Shown: one piece after another, positions 1 through 10,925 of the stretch
Layout: every line of letters starts with the position of its first letter
Numbering within the stretch: the first letter of the stretch is position 1
Source of the DNA: Micrasema longulum
Taxonomy: Eukaryota > Arthropoda > Insecta > Trichoptera > Brachycentridae
NCBI GenBank assembly: GCA_022494885.1
Contig: JAGVSM010002948.1
Span: 1-64,000, forward strand
DNA length: 64,000 bases
Direction of reading: 5' to 3'
Notes under the pieces: generated by a model
Databases searched by the model: none
What the model saw: the letters and a program-made list of their open reading frames with translations, nothing else
Told to the model about the DNA's origin: nothing
Position numbers and translations under genes: made by a program

Positions 1-1309
1 AAATTCAATTTAAGTAATGGTAAAGATTAAGTTCAGTGAAATGTAAAAATAAAGAAAGATTTTTTTTTTTTTAAAGAAAAGAAAAGAGAAATTAAAAACA
101 TATAAGATATAATAAAAAAGACTAAAATTAATTTACATACACAAAACTAAGGATTAGGCATTTGATCTAAGATACATAGTAATGTTTTTTTTATAACTAT
201 TTGCTCTATCATGATAAATGTCAATGTTAACTTTTTTTCCATTTTGTTATAGAGTCTTAACATACTTGCAAGAGGGTTAAAATGTGCCATATTGTTTGTA
301 AAAATTGGAAGGTAAAATGTATTAGGTGATCTAAGGTGCCTACGGGGAACGTACAATGACACACTTTGAACACAAAACACTGAATCAACATTATTGTGAA
401 TTATATTATACAAGTACATCAAATCTATAATTTGTCTCCTAGTTTCTAACTTTTCAATTTTAAAATACTCCAAGCGCTCTTCATAACATTGAAGTATTCT
501 GCCCATGTTACACTTAAACGACAAAGAACGAAGATTTTTTTTTCTGTACAGTTTCAATTATATTTTTATAAATCACATAATGAGGTGACCAAACAATACT
601 TTCAAATTCCAACTTGCTACGTACAAGAGAATTATACAAACAAATTATTGATGCTGCATTTCTAAATGGCTTGGATATTCTGTGTATGAAGCCCAGCATT
701 TGTAAAGATTTCTCTTTAACAATATTGAAATGATTGGAAAAAGTTAAACGTGAGTCAAATGTGATTCCAAGATCTCGGATTGTGCTTACTGAGTTGAGGT
801 CAATATTATTAATGCTATAAGTAAAACAGTTTTGAGTTTTTTTTCTTGTAAACGTTATTTGATAGCATTTTTTAACATTAAGGTGCATATCATTCAGTTT
901 ACACCATTCACTTAAGGAATCAAGATCTTTTTGAAGCATTGCGTGATCATCTGTTGATTCAATTTTACGAAATATTTTCAAGTCATCAGCATAGAAAAGA
1001 TAATTACACTCTAAGAGGGAGCCAAGATCGTTTATACAAATTAAAAATAATAATGGTCCAAGATTAGAGCCCTGCGGCACACCAGATGTTACAGTTAAAG
1101 GTGATGATTCAAATTTATTTATGCATACAATTTGGGTTCTGTTTTTCAAATAAGATATCATCCAATTTAGAAGATTGCCATGTATACCGATTGCTTCCAA
1201 CTTTTGTATCAATATATGGTGGTTAACTTTATCAAAGGCCTTCTGGAAATCTGTATACACAGCATCCACCTGACATTTTTTATTATTGATAAATATTGTT
1301 GAGAAATAT
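1..1309 (-). pseudogene. 5'-truncated CR1/Jockey-group LINE, reverse transcriptase and C-terminus
   Basis: This is the reverse transcriptase part of a non-LTR retrotransposon, the enzyme that copies element RNA into a nicked chromosomal target. Reading leftward from about 1309 the protein shows motif A (YTDFQKAFDKV), motif B (SGVPQGSNLGPLLFL) and the catalytic motif C (FYADD), so the RT triad is present. The frame breaks near 533-543 in a run of T, and the reading resumes at 557-147 with the typical C-terminal block (YVPRRHLRSPNTFYLP). There is no endonuclease domain, so the copy is truncated at its 5' end near 1309. Positions 1-146 are A/T-rich 3' sequence. The clade assignment is by motif only; it could be any CR1/Jockey relative. 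Confidence 0.85.
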
Positions 1310-1629
1310 AAGGCGAGATGTTGGGACTGAAGTACACGGCGGCCCGCTTGTTCGTGCCTTTGGAACTTTATGTGATCGTGAATCATCACGAGTTGAATAC
1401 GTCGACATGATGGTGTTAATATCGCGGTGCGCAGGCAGTCAGGAGTCAGGACAGGCAGTCAGACTGTCAGACTGTCAGATGTCGGGAGGACCGGCGCTAA
1501 TTGGGACTAATACGTAATACGAGTGTAATAATAATTAGTAATTAGGTCACTCGGCTGGTGCGCACATTTGCATACTGAACTGTCACAAGTCGCGAGTCAT
1601 ACATAGCTGCCATGACGCGACGCGCGACG
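1310..1629. other. unassigned, GTCAG-rich and CG-rich stretch
   Basis: No coding homology is seen. Positions 1435-1480 hold irregular CAGTCAG/CTGTCAG repeats, and 1610-1634 is a CGACG-like repeat that became the target of the Transib insertion. Confidence 0.4.
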
Positions 1630-1634
1630 CGACG

Positions 1635-1673
1635 CACAGTGTTTCGTTTCATACAAGCTAGAAACTAAAAATT
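1635..1673 (+). repeat. Transib left terminal inverted repeat, RSS-like
   Basis: The first seven bases are CACAGTG, identical to the V(D)J recombination signal heptamer. After a 23-base gap comes CTAAAAATT, which matches the consensus nonamer ACAAAAACC at 5 of 9 positions. Transib ends are known to resemble a 23-type recombination signal. Confidence 0.88.
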
Positions 1674-2056
1674 CTGAATGTACTTTTAACTCATGTATGC
1701 GATTCATTTAATCCTAAAAAGAGGTTTTTTTTATTAAATATGTAATAATAATTCGTTTTATAAAAAATATGTCACATTTTGTTATTTCATAAACGAAATA
1801 AATTTTCTGGAAATTGATATCTGCATCCAATAATGTATTTAAGGATCATAAATAATTGAAATTATTACTTTAATTCTATTGACTGATAAATCGGTCAACC
1901 CATAAAATAAATCATTGAAAATTATATTAGATACTTAGGCATAAAATAAAGATTTCACCCGAGAGAACTAATCTGCCTTCACTTGTTTTGTCAGAATAAC
2001 CATTTTACAGCTGATTTTATTATGTTAAACATGACAACTGAAAGGGTTTAAATAAA

Positions 2057-2391
2057 CTTAAAAGTTTGACATTGTAAGGAACACAGAAGTGAGGCAACGG
2101 ACACAGCAACCCTTGGTATCTACTGTCATCCAAGGCGTTTTGGCTGGCAAGGCCATGTACTACTTATGCCTTCCGAGAGCCTTAACCATGCTTGCCTGTG
2201 TTACAAAGCATCAGGCTCTTGGCGTCCTGGTCGTCCATTGTTGACAATTTGGGGGCAGTTTGCGTCAGAGTTGCGGTACGTAGACTTAACTTGGGAGGAT
2301 GTACGGGAGGTCGATCGCTTGGCCGGAGGCAGATTATGGAATCCATATGCTCCACATAGGGAGCGGATATGGTACGATGATGATAAAACTT
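2057..2391 (+). mobile_element. RTE-type LINE 3' fragment nested in the Transib
   Basis: The fragment encodes the tail of an RTE-type LINE protein: a decayed GHVL-like start, then SLNHACL, KASGSWRPGRPLLT and SELRYVDLTWEDVREVDRLA, with open reading from 2166 to 2393. It ends in GATGATGAT, the short 3' repeat usual for RTE. Imperfect direct repeats, AAAGGGTTTAAATAAA at 2041-2056 and AAAGGTTTTTAAATAAA at 2392-2408, flank it and look like its target duplication. Other copies lie near 4.9, 22.7, 30.0 and 36.1 kb. Confidence 0.75.
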
Positions 2392-2415
2392 AAAGGTTTT
2401 TAAATAAAACATTTG

Positions 2416-4068
2416 TTATAAGTGATTTTCAAAGAGATGTATTTTGAGAAATATAAAAAGAGCATGTAATGTAGATAAGCCAAAAGAATAAAATTCTTGT
2501 CGAGAAACTCTATTAATACTAATAGAGTTCATTTCACTGGGTTTGGCGCCACAAATATAACAGGACATGGTTGACTTATTTTCAGCCAAAACGTTGCAAA
2601 TTTTACCATCTACCATTGTTAAAAGCATTTTAAATTTTATGGACAATACTACACCTCCAATATTAACATTAAAATTTTCAAGTTTTTCAATTGCATCTTG
2701 AAGTTTTTCGATTTCAGACTTAGTAAGAATATCAGTTTCTTTGGCGAAAATAAATTTAATAGGACGACAATAAGAGGTTGAGGAAGGGCTTAAATTTTGC
2801 CAAATTACTATATTAGGGTCATCATTAAGCCTTAGTTGTATTGGAACGAATGACATAATAAATAAAAATTCATCTATTGCATGCTCTGTGTAAAATTTCT
2901 GTTTATAATTACTATGTCCCGAGCTTCCATCTCCACCCACTTGCATATAAGAGTCAGTACAGAACCTGAAGGAACTCTTTCTTTTAAGACTTCTGATTCT
3001 ACATTTAGCAATCGTTCCACCGTATGATTTAAAATCACTTGTAGCTGGATTTCTGCACTAGTTTCCGTTATTTTGACAAATTCCTCGCTCAGGCAACATG
3101 CTTTTTTTGTTTTTCTTAAACTATAAAATGCCGGATATATTTTGTGGTCGGTTTTTATGGCATTTTTACGCATAACTTTGTAGGAATGCGAAGATAATTT
3201 ACAGTCAACGTATAAACTTAGCGCTTCCTCAATTGTCAATGCCCGCTGTTTGTTTACTTGTTTACGTTCCCTACGTATTTTTGCTACTTCATTGGGAGTA
3301 GCTTTCTAAATTTTCTTTAGGAGATCGGCAACTGTGCGTTTTCCTGATGCTCGAATAGATACCTGCGTGGCAAACGAAAGTTCTTCAGATGTCTTCGTAC
3401 TCACTAAATCACGCACTTTTGTCCTTTTGCACTGATCACTGCATGCCCCGAAATCCTTTGCGGGCCTTCCAGTAGACGTAGATGGTTCATTCATGTCTAC
3501 TGAAGGACTTTGTCGAAAGTTTTCACATATCAAAATATTTTCACTACCGCCGAGCCATTCAAATTTTTTATTAACAAATCTATCTAGTTTACAGCCAGAT
3601 TCGGTCCATTTTCTGCTTATATTTAAACAAATAAGCTCAATTTGATTTTTTAACAGTTTTTCACCACTTGTACCGAGTTCACCGACTTCAAATTTACTAA
3701 CAATATTATTTATCACTCCTTGAAGCCTTTCTTTCTTCGTCAAACTCTTCCACATCACGTACAATTCTTGCCTGGAAATCTCGTATCTGGTACCTGTAAA
3801 ATAACAAAATAAGATAGATGCAACTTCGTGCGGTAAAATATCGAAACTGTAATGAATTAACAATAAATTGGTCTATTGAAAAATAAAAATAATATTTTGC
3901 TACTTTGATATACTCTCCGAGATAAATTCTCGAGAAGTTAGAAATTGATATTTTTTTAACTACTGAAAAATACATAAGTTAAATTATTGTTTTTTTAAAT
4001 ACCTGAATGAAATACATTAAAATATTAGAAAAAAAACCATACAACATACCTTCCAAAATAGCTTCCAT
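2416..4068 (-). pseudogene. RAG1-like Transib transposase, two exons, broken
   Basis: This would cut the element ends and join them to new DNA. Exon 1 is short (ATG at 4068 to 4050, encoding MEAILE plus one base). It is followed by GTATGT and ends at a pyrimidine-rich TTTTACAG acceptor at 3794, giving a 256-bp intron; the frame is kept across the join. Exon 2 runs from 3793. A TAG at 3306-3308 interrupts it in frame, and the frame shifts near 2938 where one G appears lost. Downstream are motifs that line up with the RAG1 core: DGSSGH (first catalytic Asp, about 2931), IGGVVLSIKF followed by MVDGK (second Asp), and CYIC sixteen residues later (zinc-binding CxxC). GLSTLHA follows, then the reading ends at 2416. 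The region with the third acidic residue is missing. Family identity is firm; exon 1 is inferred from splice signals. Confidence 0.88.
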
Positions 4069-4293
4069 TTTTTTTTAAATCGAAATAAAAAACTTTAAAC
4101 TTGATAAACAACCTTTACACGTCGGACGCCAAAATGCAAATAAATGTAATTAGGCTTTCAAAAACCAATTATCCGACTTTCATATTCTGGTATGAATCAC
4201 CCTAAGCATTAATCACCCCAGTTAGGCTTACAATCGTCACACTAACTATCTGGTAATGCCCCCATGACGTCATCGTTTAAGAATTCAAAAGTG

Positions 4294-4332
4294 ACTTTTT
4301 ATCTTGTAGCTTGTATGGCTCAAAACACTGTG
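4294..4332 (-). repeat. Transib right terminal inverted repeat, RSS-like
   Basis: Read on the minus strand from 4332, it starts with CACAGTG. After 23 bases comes ATAAAAAGT, matching the RSS nonamer ACAAAAACC at 6 of 9 positions including the A-core. It is followed on the plus strand by CGACG at 4333-4337, the partner of 1630-1634. Confidence 0.88.
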
Positions 4333-4337
4333 CGACG

Positions 4338-4923
4338 CAACTCGACAACGCTCGCGCGTTATGTTCCCATTCATTAAGGTGGCGTCAACATCAACATGAA
4401 CATGAAACAATTTATGGCGTAACAAATTGTTAACGTTGCAGTTAATTTAGCGGCTTATCTCAAGGATAGAGAACATTAATGTAAATACACAAATTGGATG
4501 AAATACGGCATGTGGTCGAATTCCAAAAACATAGAACGCGTCCTATTGTTTGACCAATTTTTGAGACAATATCTGCGCGCGCAACCCACTGTTATATTTT
4601 TAACTGCCATCTGAAAACTTCAATTTTCAAGGCGTATTAATTTTTTTTGTTGTTTATTGTGATACTTCATTTATCCAATACACAAATTGAGTGAAAACTA
4701 ACAAGGAACATTATAAAATCGTCGATTTATTTATTGAAACAACAAAATAAATAAGTAGAGAGAGATATAGGTACATACAGATTTTTGTATGTTTTCTATA
4801 ACCTTTTTTTAGAGATAGAAATAAAAGCTAATGAGAGAATAACTAATTAGTGATAATAAAAAAAAAAATAATTTTAAACAAGCATTTCTTTTTTAATTTT
4901 AAAACCGCGATTTTAAAATGTTA
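4338..4923. other. no gene seen
   Basis: Mixed to AT-rich sequence with stops in all frames. I recognise no repeat boundary or motif here. Confidence 0.4.
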
Positions 4924-5053
4924 TTCATCATCATTCCATGTCCGCTCCCTGGATCGGATAATAATATGGGGTCCACAAAGAGCCTCTGCGCATCTACGTC
5001 AGCTGCTAGTTCCTGCGCATCCTCCCGAATATGGTTGTGACTTGAACTGCCGA
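4924..5053 (-). mobile_element. RTE-type LINE 3' scrap
   Basis: Read on the minus strand, this 130-bp piece matches the last segment of the RTE copies at 22.9 and 36.1 kb, including GTCCACAAAGAGCCTC and the tail word TCATCATTCCATGTCC on the plus strand. It is severely 5'-truncated. Confidence 0.7.
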
Positions 5054-6035
5054 ACTGAATTAATTTTGTTAATTCAGATGAAAATCTATGTATAAATACA
5101 ATCATGATCATGTATATAATGAATTGAAGGGGAAAGTTCAAACAAATACTTTAATTTTGTTTCTTACAAAGAAATGCGAGCATAAAACAAATAATAATTT
5201 CTAAATTTTTTCCTTAATTCCATTTTGAATTAAACCTTCAATAAATAAAGAAAACATTTTAGATTGAATCTTTTTTTGCATTGTTTTTTGTCATTTTTCA
5301 GAAAAAACATTTTGGTTGAAAATATTTCATTTCGACAGTAAGTTTTTTGCAAAATTTTAATATTCATACCTATTGGTATCGGCCACTCGACGGCAATAAA
5401 AATTTACCAAGAACAAACTGTAAAATAAAACACTCGCGATAAAAACATTCTACATTTTTTTTAAAAAAAGGACCAGAAACATAATTCCATTCCAAAAGCG
5501 TTTACAATAAAACATTTTTCATAATTTTTTGAAAACGCTGTGCAAAATATCATACTGGTAAAATATAATCGAAAATTTCTCTCATTTAAAATGATTGTAT
5601 TTTCTTTTTAAAAACCAATATTTTCATTTTTGGTTTAATGACTTTCCTGTTTAAGTTTAGTTTTAATTTCAAGAGACGTAATCTGCCGGTCGAAAGGTAA
5701 TTTTATTTTACTCATAAAACTTTAAAGTATATTTTTCATCAGAATTAACGCGCCATTGATATTTTTAATGGAGCAATTAAAAAAAAACTGCGTTTCAAAA
5801 TCTCTAAACCATATGATTTCCCAATCTTTTATCAGACTACTTAACTTAACTGTCAACTTCAACTTTCAACAGTTGTTGTTACTTGTGTCATTCTATTTAT
5901 CCTCCGGTGTCACTTGTTCCGCCTTCTTATTTTGTCGCATCGTTATCGAGCGCGGAACATGAATGATAATGACTGCAGATACTGCACCGTGCACAAGCTG
6001 CCAGGAGCAAATGTACACAATCAATGTCGTGCTAG
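5054..6035. other. no gene seen, AT-rich
   Basis: AT-rich DNA with homopolymer runs. The 68-codon open stretch at 5756-5962 has no recognisable domain and a composition like its surroundings, so I do not call it. Confidence 0.4.
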
Positions 6036-6064
6036 TTGTCAGTTGTCAGTTGTCAGTTGTCAGT
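6036..6064 (+). repeat. GTTGTCA minisatellite, four units
   Basis: GTTGTCA is repeated four times in a row, followed by CGTC/CGTAGCTC-rich imperfect repeats to about 6190. Confidence 0.85.
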
Positions 6065-6189
6065 AGCGACGTCGCGCGTCGTCAGTCGTCTCCTAGATAC
6101 TCGTAGCTCGTAGCTCGGTTTGCGAACCGCCAAATGTCAAACTGACCGTAGTCTGCAATGGCGTCGAACACTACGCACTACGCACTGCG

Positions 6190-6655
6190 GTGCGCATGCT
6201 TATAGCCAACGCCTGAAAATACTTTTCAATATTTAATTTAGCTTAATTTTATCTATGAAATAATTCAGCCGGATGAATCTAGCCCACGTCAAGATAAAGG
6301 TTTCAGCTCTTTTACTTCACGAAATTCGATAGATGAAATAATTCAATAGATGTCAATGTTTAACCCTTTTATTGGAAATGTATCCCATATGTTTAATCCT
6401 TATTTACCTTAATTCATCATGATTACATTTCCTAATAAACTAATATTAAAACAATAAAAAAATATTTGCGTTTGGTATTCTGAAGCCGTTTCAGCCATTA
6501 AATGTGTAAATATTTTTTTTTGTTCTGCCAAGATAAGGGTTAAACATAGGTAGTATGGTGAATTACACAGTGCGTAAAATGGCCACTTAAACCAGCCAAT
6601 GACAGGTCATACGATAAATGTTTTCCATCTCTATTGCGATAACATGAAACTAGAA
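6190..6655 (+). repeat. family F repeat, decayed copy
   Basis: Recognisable F words in order: CAACGCCTGAAAA, ATTCAGCCGGATGAATCT, AAAGGTTTCAGCTCTTTTACTTCAC (6290-6320), then after about 200 foreign or diverged bases AAACATAGGTAGTATGGTGAA, AAAATGGCCACTTAAACC and AGCCAATGACAGGTCAT. Confidence 0.75.
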
Positions 6656-7259
6656 TACACTCTAGAATAACAAAATATTAAACCTTAAAGGCTTTATCCC
6701 TCCGTCTAGACTTGAAAGTCTAGACCTTGGGAATTTTCGTTTCGTAATAATATCAAAACTTTTCAATCAAAACAATTTTCCATTATTTATGCACTCGCTG
6801 GGCGAAACTACGCAAATATAAAAAGTTGAGTGGTTTTCCATTGAGTTTGTTATCGTTATTATTATATATTATACATATATCATTATATTATGCATTCATA
6901 GAAAGTTTTTATGGAGCGATACTTCTCGTCTGTATTTTATGTCGTCTATATTATGTACCTACATGGCTCGAAATCATATTTTTATGTCGTGTCAAATGGT
7001 TGTCCATATTAAAAACTATTTTCAGATCCATATTTTAGACAAGCCCAATTCTGGGTAAACTTGTTTCGATTTCACAGATATGTTCCTTGACAGTTAATAA
7101 GTATGTTTACCCAATAAAATAAATAAATAAACAAATAATGTCATTCGCAAATTGCATTTAATTTCAGTTTGTTCATTAAGAAAACATGTTACAATTCATT
7201 TTATAAAATATTCCCGAAGAGTTATTTGAAAAACTCATTAGAGACAAGCATACTCGTAT
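6656..7259. other. no gene seen, AT-rich
   Basis: Low-complexity AT-rich DNA. The 70-codon open stretch at 6826-7038 is hydrophobic only because of its A/T composition. Confidence 0.4.
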
Positions 7260-7725
7260 AACAATATTGGAAAACAAATGTCTGTCGCAGTAGGCACAAC
7301 TAGCAGTTCACGGTGGAGTTTAAGTGCCAACCTTAATGTAATGGTAGCGAAGTATGAAACTGAAAAATAATTATAAAAGTAGGTTGAATGCGATCTCTCA
7401 GGTGAATGTATGGTAAAACGATGTATTATAGGTGCACTAATGTCGAGATCCGTTTTGGACGCAAGGCTGAGACGAGCAACATCGACAGAATCGAGAAAGG
7501 GACGGTGCGTTGGCGTTGGTGTGGTGGTTTGGACATGTAGAGCATTCCATTCGGACAGCGAAAGAACGGCTAAAAGGATCTACGATACGAATGTTGATGA
7601 ATGCAGAAAACGAGGAAGACCGAGAAAGACATCGCCCTATCGAAACACAGAATGATGTGGCATTCTATCCTCTCTGCCTACCCCTACGGGGAAACCTCGT
7701 GATGGTTTCATTGTTTTGTTTGTTT
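7260..7725 (+). pseudogene. RTE-like LINE C-terminal relic (second RTE family)
   Basis: Scattered frames encode the end of a LINE protein: a GHVE-like word, SERTAKRIYDTNVDECRKRGRPRKTSP, then the terminal word for SILSAYPYGE near 7665-7695. The same family is at 26.65 and 46.65 kb, and the 46.65 kb copy is much better preserved. Several frameshifts make this copy dead. Confidence 0.75.
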
Positions 7726-7744
7726 ATACATAAACACATTAACA

Positions 7745-8232
7745 CTTCATAATTATCTGTGTCCAAAAGGAATTGGGAATACAGTTTTGTGCGTGAAATA
7801 GAACCAGAACTTTGGGCGAGTTTTTTTGACTCGATAGATGCTGTCATACAAAAATCGAGTTTACCTCGTTGTGAAGTGGTTGGCGCCTTCGCCTACCATT
7901 CTCGAGGTCCTAGATTCGGTTCCTGTCGGGCTATCCGACACGTCTATACGTGAAATATGTTTTATTGGTCGGTTGGAAGAAATAGCCATTTGGCAATAAG
8001 CCCGCCAACGTACAATTTACATTTGAAACAAAAAGTTAAGCAAATAAAAAAAAAAGATTTTAAAGGTGGTTTACATTGTCATATTTCATTATTCCCGGAC
8101 TGGGACCTGAGGCGTAAGGCTAATTAATTTACCTCCATGTAACAGATGATCGATATACGCTCCATTTAGTGTATCAACTCAGCGCCCTATGCACCATTGG
8201 GCGGGGACGGAGGTATGATGACGACACTCGCT
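7745..8232 (+). mobile_element. tRNA-type SINE with 5' leader, interrupted by a LINE 3' tail
   Basis: A leader (AATACAGTTTTGTGCGTGAAA, 7784 onward, with CGAGTTTTTTTGACTCG) precedes a tRNA-like part with a box B-like GATTCGGTTCC near 7914. The SINE tail resumes at about 8090 (CCCGGACTGGGACCTGAGGC) and ends with GCACCATTGGGCGGGGACGG and ATGATGACGA. Between about 7945 and 8065 lies a separate piece with TTGGAAGAAATAGCCATTTG and CAATAAGCCCGCC and an A-rich end, typical of an insect LINE 3' end, so a short LINE tail is nested in the SINE. Confidence 0.7.
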
Positions 8233-9119
8233 ACTAGCATGTAATGAAAAAAAAGTAATAGGTATACCTACCTACGTGGTTTTAGGTGTATAAAATGTAA
8301 AAACATTAATTTTTTAAATCTTTATTTCTAAAAACGTACTATACCTAATTTAATATGCAATATCCAATATTCTCAAGAAGTTTTTGGGATAACTCATTTA
8401 GGGACAAGCTTATTTACAATCTTTATTTATTGATGTACACGTTAACACTTTATTTTTAACGATTATTTAAATCAATAATTATAAACTTCACTTTTAAATC
8501 CATAGATAAAAAAAGTCATAATTCTTCGGATTCCGGATATCACCCGTCAGTTGTGCCACAATCTTCAATAATCAATCCGCGCTGATCTCATCGGAGTTTA
8601 ATGTATTCATCCGTCTTCCGATTGACTGACTTCAGTCGGACGACTGAGCTCCACAGACCGTCGGGTGGATGGGTGGTCCTCCATATCTCAGCCGGTGTGA
8701 TCTCATCTGGTGTCGCGTATCCTCCGCCCGACGGTGGCTGGTGAAGCCACCAGCTTCAGGATAGTAAATGGCCGGGTAGAGTACCTTGCGATACCCCGTT
8801 ACTAGAAAAAGGTCATTATGAACAATCATACAAATTCTCGCAGTATCATTATCATTTCCTTATTCACGAGTTCTGATCGGATCAAAACAATGAAACATAA
8901 CAGACAAGAAACAAAGAAAACGTGGAAAAACGTTTTTTTTCGTTTTTGACATTTAAATGTTGAGCCCTGTAGGATTATAATTTGTACCTGCTAAACGTCA
9001 AAACACGCTATACGTCCAAAAAACCGGTTACCCGAACACCGTAAATCTGTTGCCGGAAATCTGAAAAATATAACGCAACAACGTTTTAATTTATTAGCCG
9101 GAGCAAACAGAGTAGTCAC
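8233..9119. other. unassigned, with a possible coding relic at 8570-8829 (-)
   Basis: Mostly AT-rich. On the minus strand 8829-8570 reads almost openly (GYRKVLYPAIYYPEAGGFTS, then HRLRYGGPPIHPTVCGAQ) and is GC-richer than its surroundings. That suggests an old coding or repeat remnant, but I do not recognise the family. Confidence 0.3.
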
Positions 9120-9250
9120 ATGAACCTATGACGTTGCGAAGGAGATCATTTTTATTAAAACCATTTTTTCATACATTTTCGAGAAACTCCGCCGTAGAAT
9201 TAAATGCTGATTTTTATCACACGCGTGTGTTGGTACCACAAAAATATATT
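9120..9250 (-). repeat. family G dispersed repeat
   Basis: Shares with 10.25, 16.5, 46.4 and 48.0 kb the words TCATACATTTTCGAGAAACT, GCCGTAGAATT and a TACCGCG/TCACACGCG box. No coding potential or known family. Confidence 0.6.
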
Positions 9251-9880
9251 CCCAATTTTTATTGTAACCCAATGATGATATTTATATTTTTCTTACAATT
9301 TTTGTACATTTTATAACAGCAAACCTTATGATAAATATATGTAATCAATAATAAGTGTAATAACAAACTCCGGATCAAAAAGTTCCGAAGTTCGTTCTGC
9401 GCTCCACCAGAACTTTATTCCTATTATCTTATAGCTCTAAAATTGAAATAATACTCAGGTGCAAATAAATTTAATTACGGCTAATATAATGGCCAAGTAT
9501 TCATTGATTCTACAAACATATAATAAATATTCCTCTTTACTCCGTGGATATCTGCGACTACACATTATTTTTGTTTAAACTGGGTATAAAAAATGTTCAT
9601 TCGACGTTCAATCCATAAATTCCCAATCTAAAAACAGAAACTGTGGATGTAATAATCATTATACATGTGTGCTGTGTGATGTATGTGACATGGTACAAAC
9701 TACACACACTACTGTGAAACGTGGTGCATAACATTTGTTCATAAACTGTGGTACGTCCGAGTATCGTAAAAACTGAACTTTTCAGAATATTCAATTAAAT
9801 GTTTTAAAATTTTTATTAAATTCCGAAACAATAATAATGAACTGATTTATAAAGCGGAGGGCGCATTACATTTTATACGT
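9251..9880. other. no gene seen
   Basis: AT-rich. The short open stretch at 9597-9794 (-) has no domain signal. Confidence 0.35.
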
Positions 9881-10254
9881 AAACTTACATTTTAACCGAG
9901 CTAAAGTATATATATTCTGATTTAAAATTGAGGGTACGATAAACGAAAGAAGAGAGATTTCAGTTGAGATCTGAACCGACTTACAAACCGACTGTCGATG
10001 ATTCGCGAGTGCGAAGACAATCGGATCCGGGATCCGGGATCCAGTCAGAGCGGCCGATCTTCGAACCCGGTATTCGGGCAGCGCGGGAGTTCGACGAGTT
10101 TTTCTCTGCCCGGATCGAATGCTGACCCGAGAGTGGATTTTCTTTGCCGCGTATTTTCCCTGATTCTTAGGTCCGATAGGAAATAATGTAGGTAAAACAG
10201 ATGTCATGTAAAATTATTAGGGCGATATGTAAAAAGATCAAAAACAGATTTTAC
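9881..10254. repeat. GC-rich patch with GATCCGG repeats
   Basis: GGATCCGG is repeated around 10022-10043, within a GC-rich block (10000-10185) that is open on both strands. It has no recognised domain and looks like a low-complexity remnant rather than an exon. Confidence 0.4.
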
Positions 10255-10530
10255 TTCAATCCTGAACAATGAGGTTCAGTGCTACGGAAAATTCGATGTA
10301 AAAAATGATTTCTTACACGCCGTAAAAATTCGAGAAAATTGTTCGGCGAAGTCTCTCGAACATGTATGAAAATGGTTTTAAGAATAACGACGTCGCTGGT
10401 TCTATCAAATCAACCGATGATTATTGTGATGGATTTCAAGTTTACGGGTAGTCAATTCGCCAATCTGCAGAACTCACCGAAGAGAACTCGCGACGTCACT
10501 GGCGGAGTAACTACAGAGCGCTGAAAATCA
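10255..10530 (+). repeat. family G dispersed repeat
   Basis: Begins with GAGGTTCAGTGCTACGGAAAATTCGAT and contains ACACGCCGTAAAAATTCGAG and GGCGAAGTCTCTCGAACATG. These are the same ordered words, inverted, as at 9.12 and 46.4 kb. Confidence 0.6.
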
Positions 10531-10760
10531 ACTCCGTTAGACCAAAGTTGGGACGAATGATCACTTAAACAACATAGCGCAACAAATAGTACGCAAACGA
10601 GGACATCATTAAAAAATAACACAAGGCACATCAATATGATAGAGAAAAGGACAAACAAAGACGAACATTATTGATTAGCGTAAAATAAACTAACTCGAGT
10701 ATTCGAAAAACCATCGAGGAGTTGACGTCTCAAATCCCTCCCTCCGAGGGAAATCCAGTC
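10531..10760 (-). repeat. family R repeat (probable LINE 3' sequence)
   Basis: Aligns by eye with 49.37-49.59 kb: AGTTGGGACGAATGATnA, AACAACATnGCnCAACAAAT, ACAnGGCACATCAATAT, and CAAATCCCTCCCTCCGAGG/GAAATCCAGTC. The CCCGTGTTGAGTTGGGAC word also occurs near 21.09 and 29.17 kb. Confidence 0.55.
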
Positions 10761-10925
10761 ATGAAATTCTCTCTTGGAGATTGATGGAGGTTTTGTCCTT
10801 GAGAGCCTAACACACATTTAAAAATAAACATTTTATATATGAATATACACGTACGAGTATGTCGGAAATTCAACTCGAGACCTCGTACATAGATGGCAAA
10901 CGCTTTGACCATTCGACCACTAGGC
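10761..10925 (-). mobile_element. tRNA-like SINE head
   Basis: On the minus strand from 10925 there is a tRNA-like promoter pair: box A-like TAGTGGTCGAATGG and box B-like GAGGTCTCGAGTTGAATTTCC. These sit in the same relative places as in the clear SINEs at 19.6 and 56.4 kb. The tail is diverged. Confidence 0.55.

Larger units (their letters stand above)
1635..4332 (-). mobile_element. Transib (RAG1-type) DNA transposon, complete ends, defective
   Basis: Both ends are visible. The left end at 1635 and the reverse complement of the right end at 4332 start with CACAGTGTTT and share CATACAAGCTA, matching at 31 of 39 positions. Each end is flanked by CGACG (1630-1634 and 4333-4337), a 5-bp duplication that fits the GC-rich 5-bp target known for Transib. 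Inside, on the minus strand, lies a transposase with RAG1-core motifs. The element is 2,698 bp including a nested RTE fragment at 2057-2391. It cannot make a working enzyme: there is a stop, a frameshift and no C-terminal third. The ends still look usable by an enzyme supplied from elsewhere (inference). Confidence 0.9.

Noticed and set aside
1630..4337. The CGACG duplication as chance in a CGACG-rich region
   Set aside because: The left flank is locally CGACG-rich, so the duplication alone would be weak. It is accepted because both ends also match at 31 of 39 positions in inverted orientation and enclose a Transib transposase.
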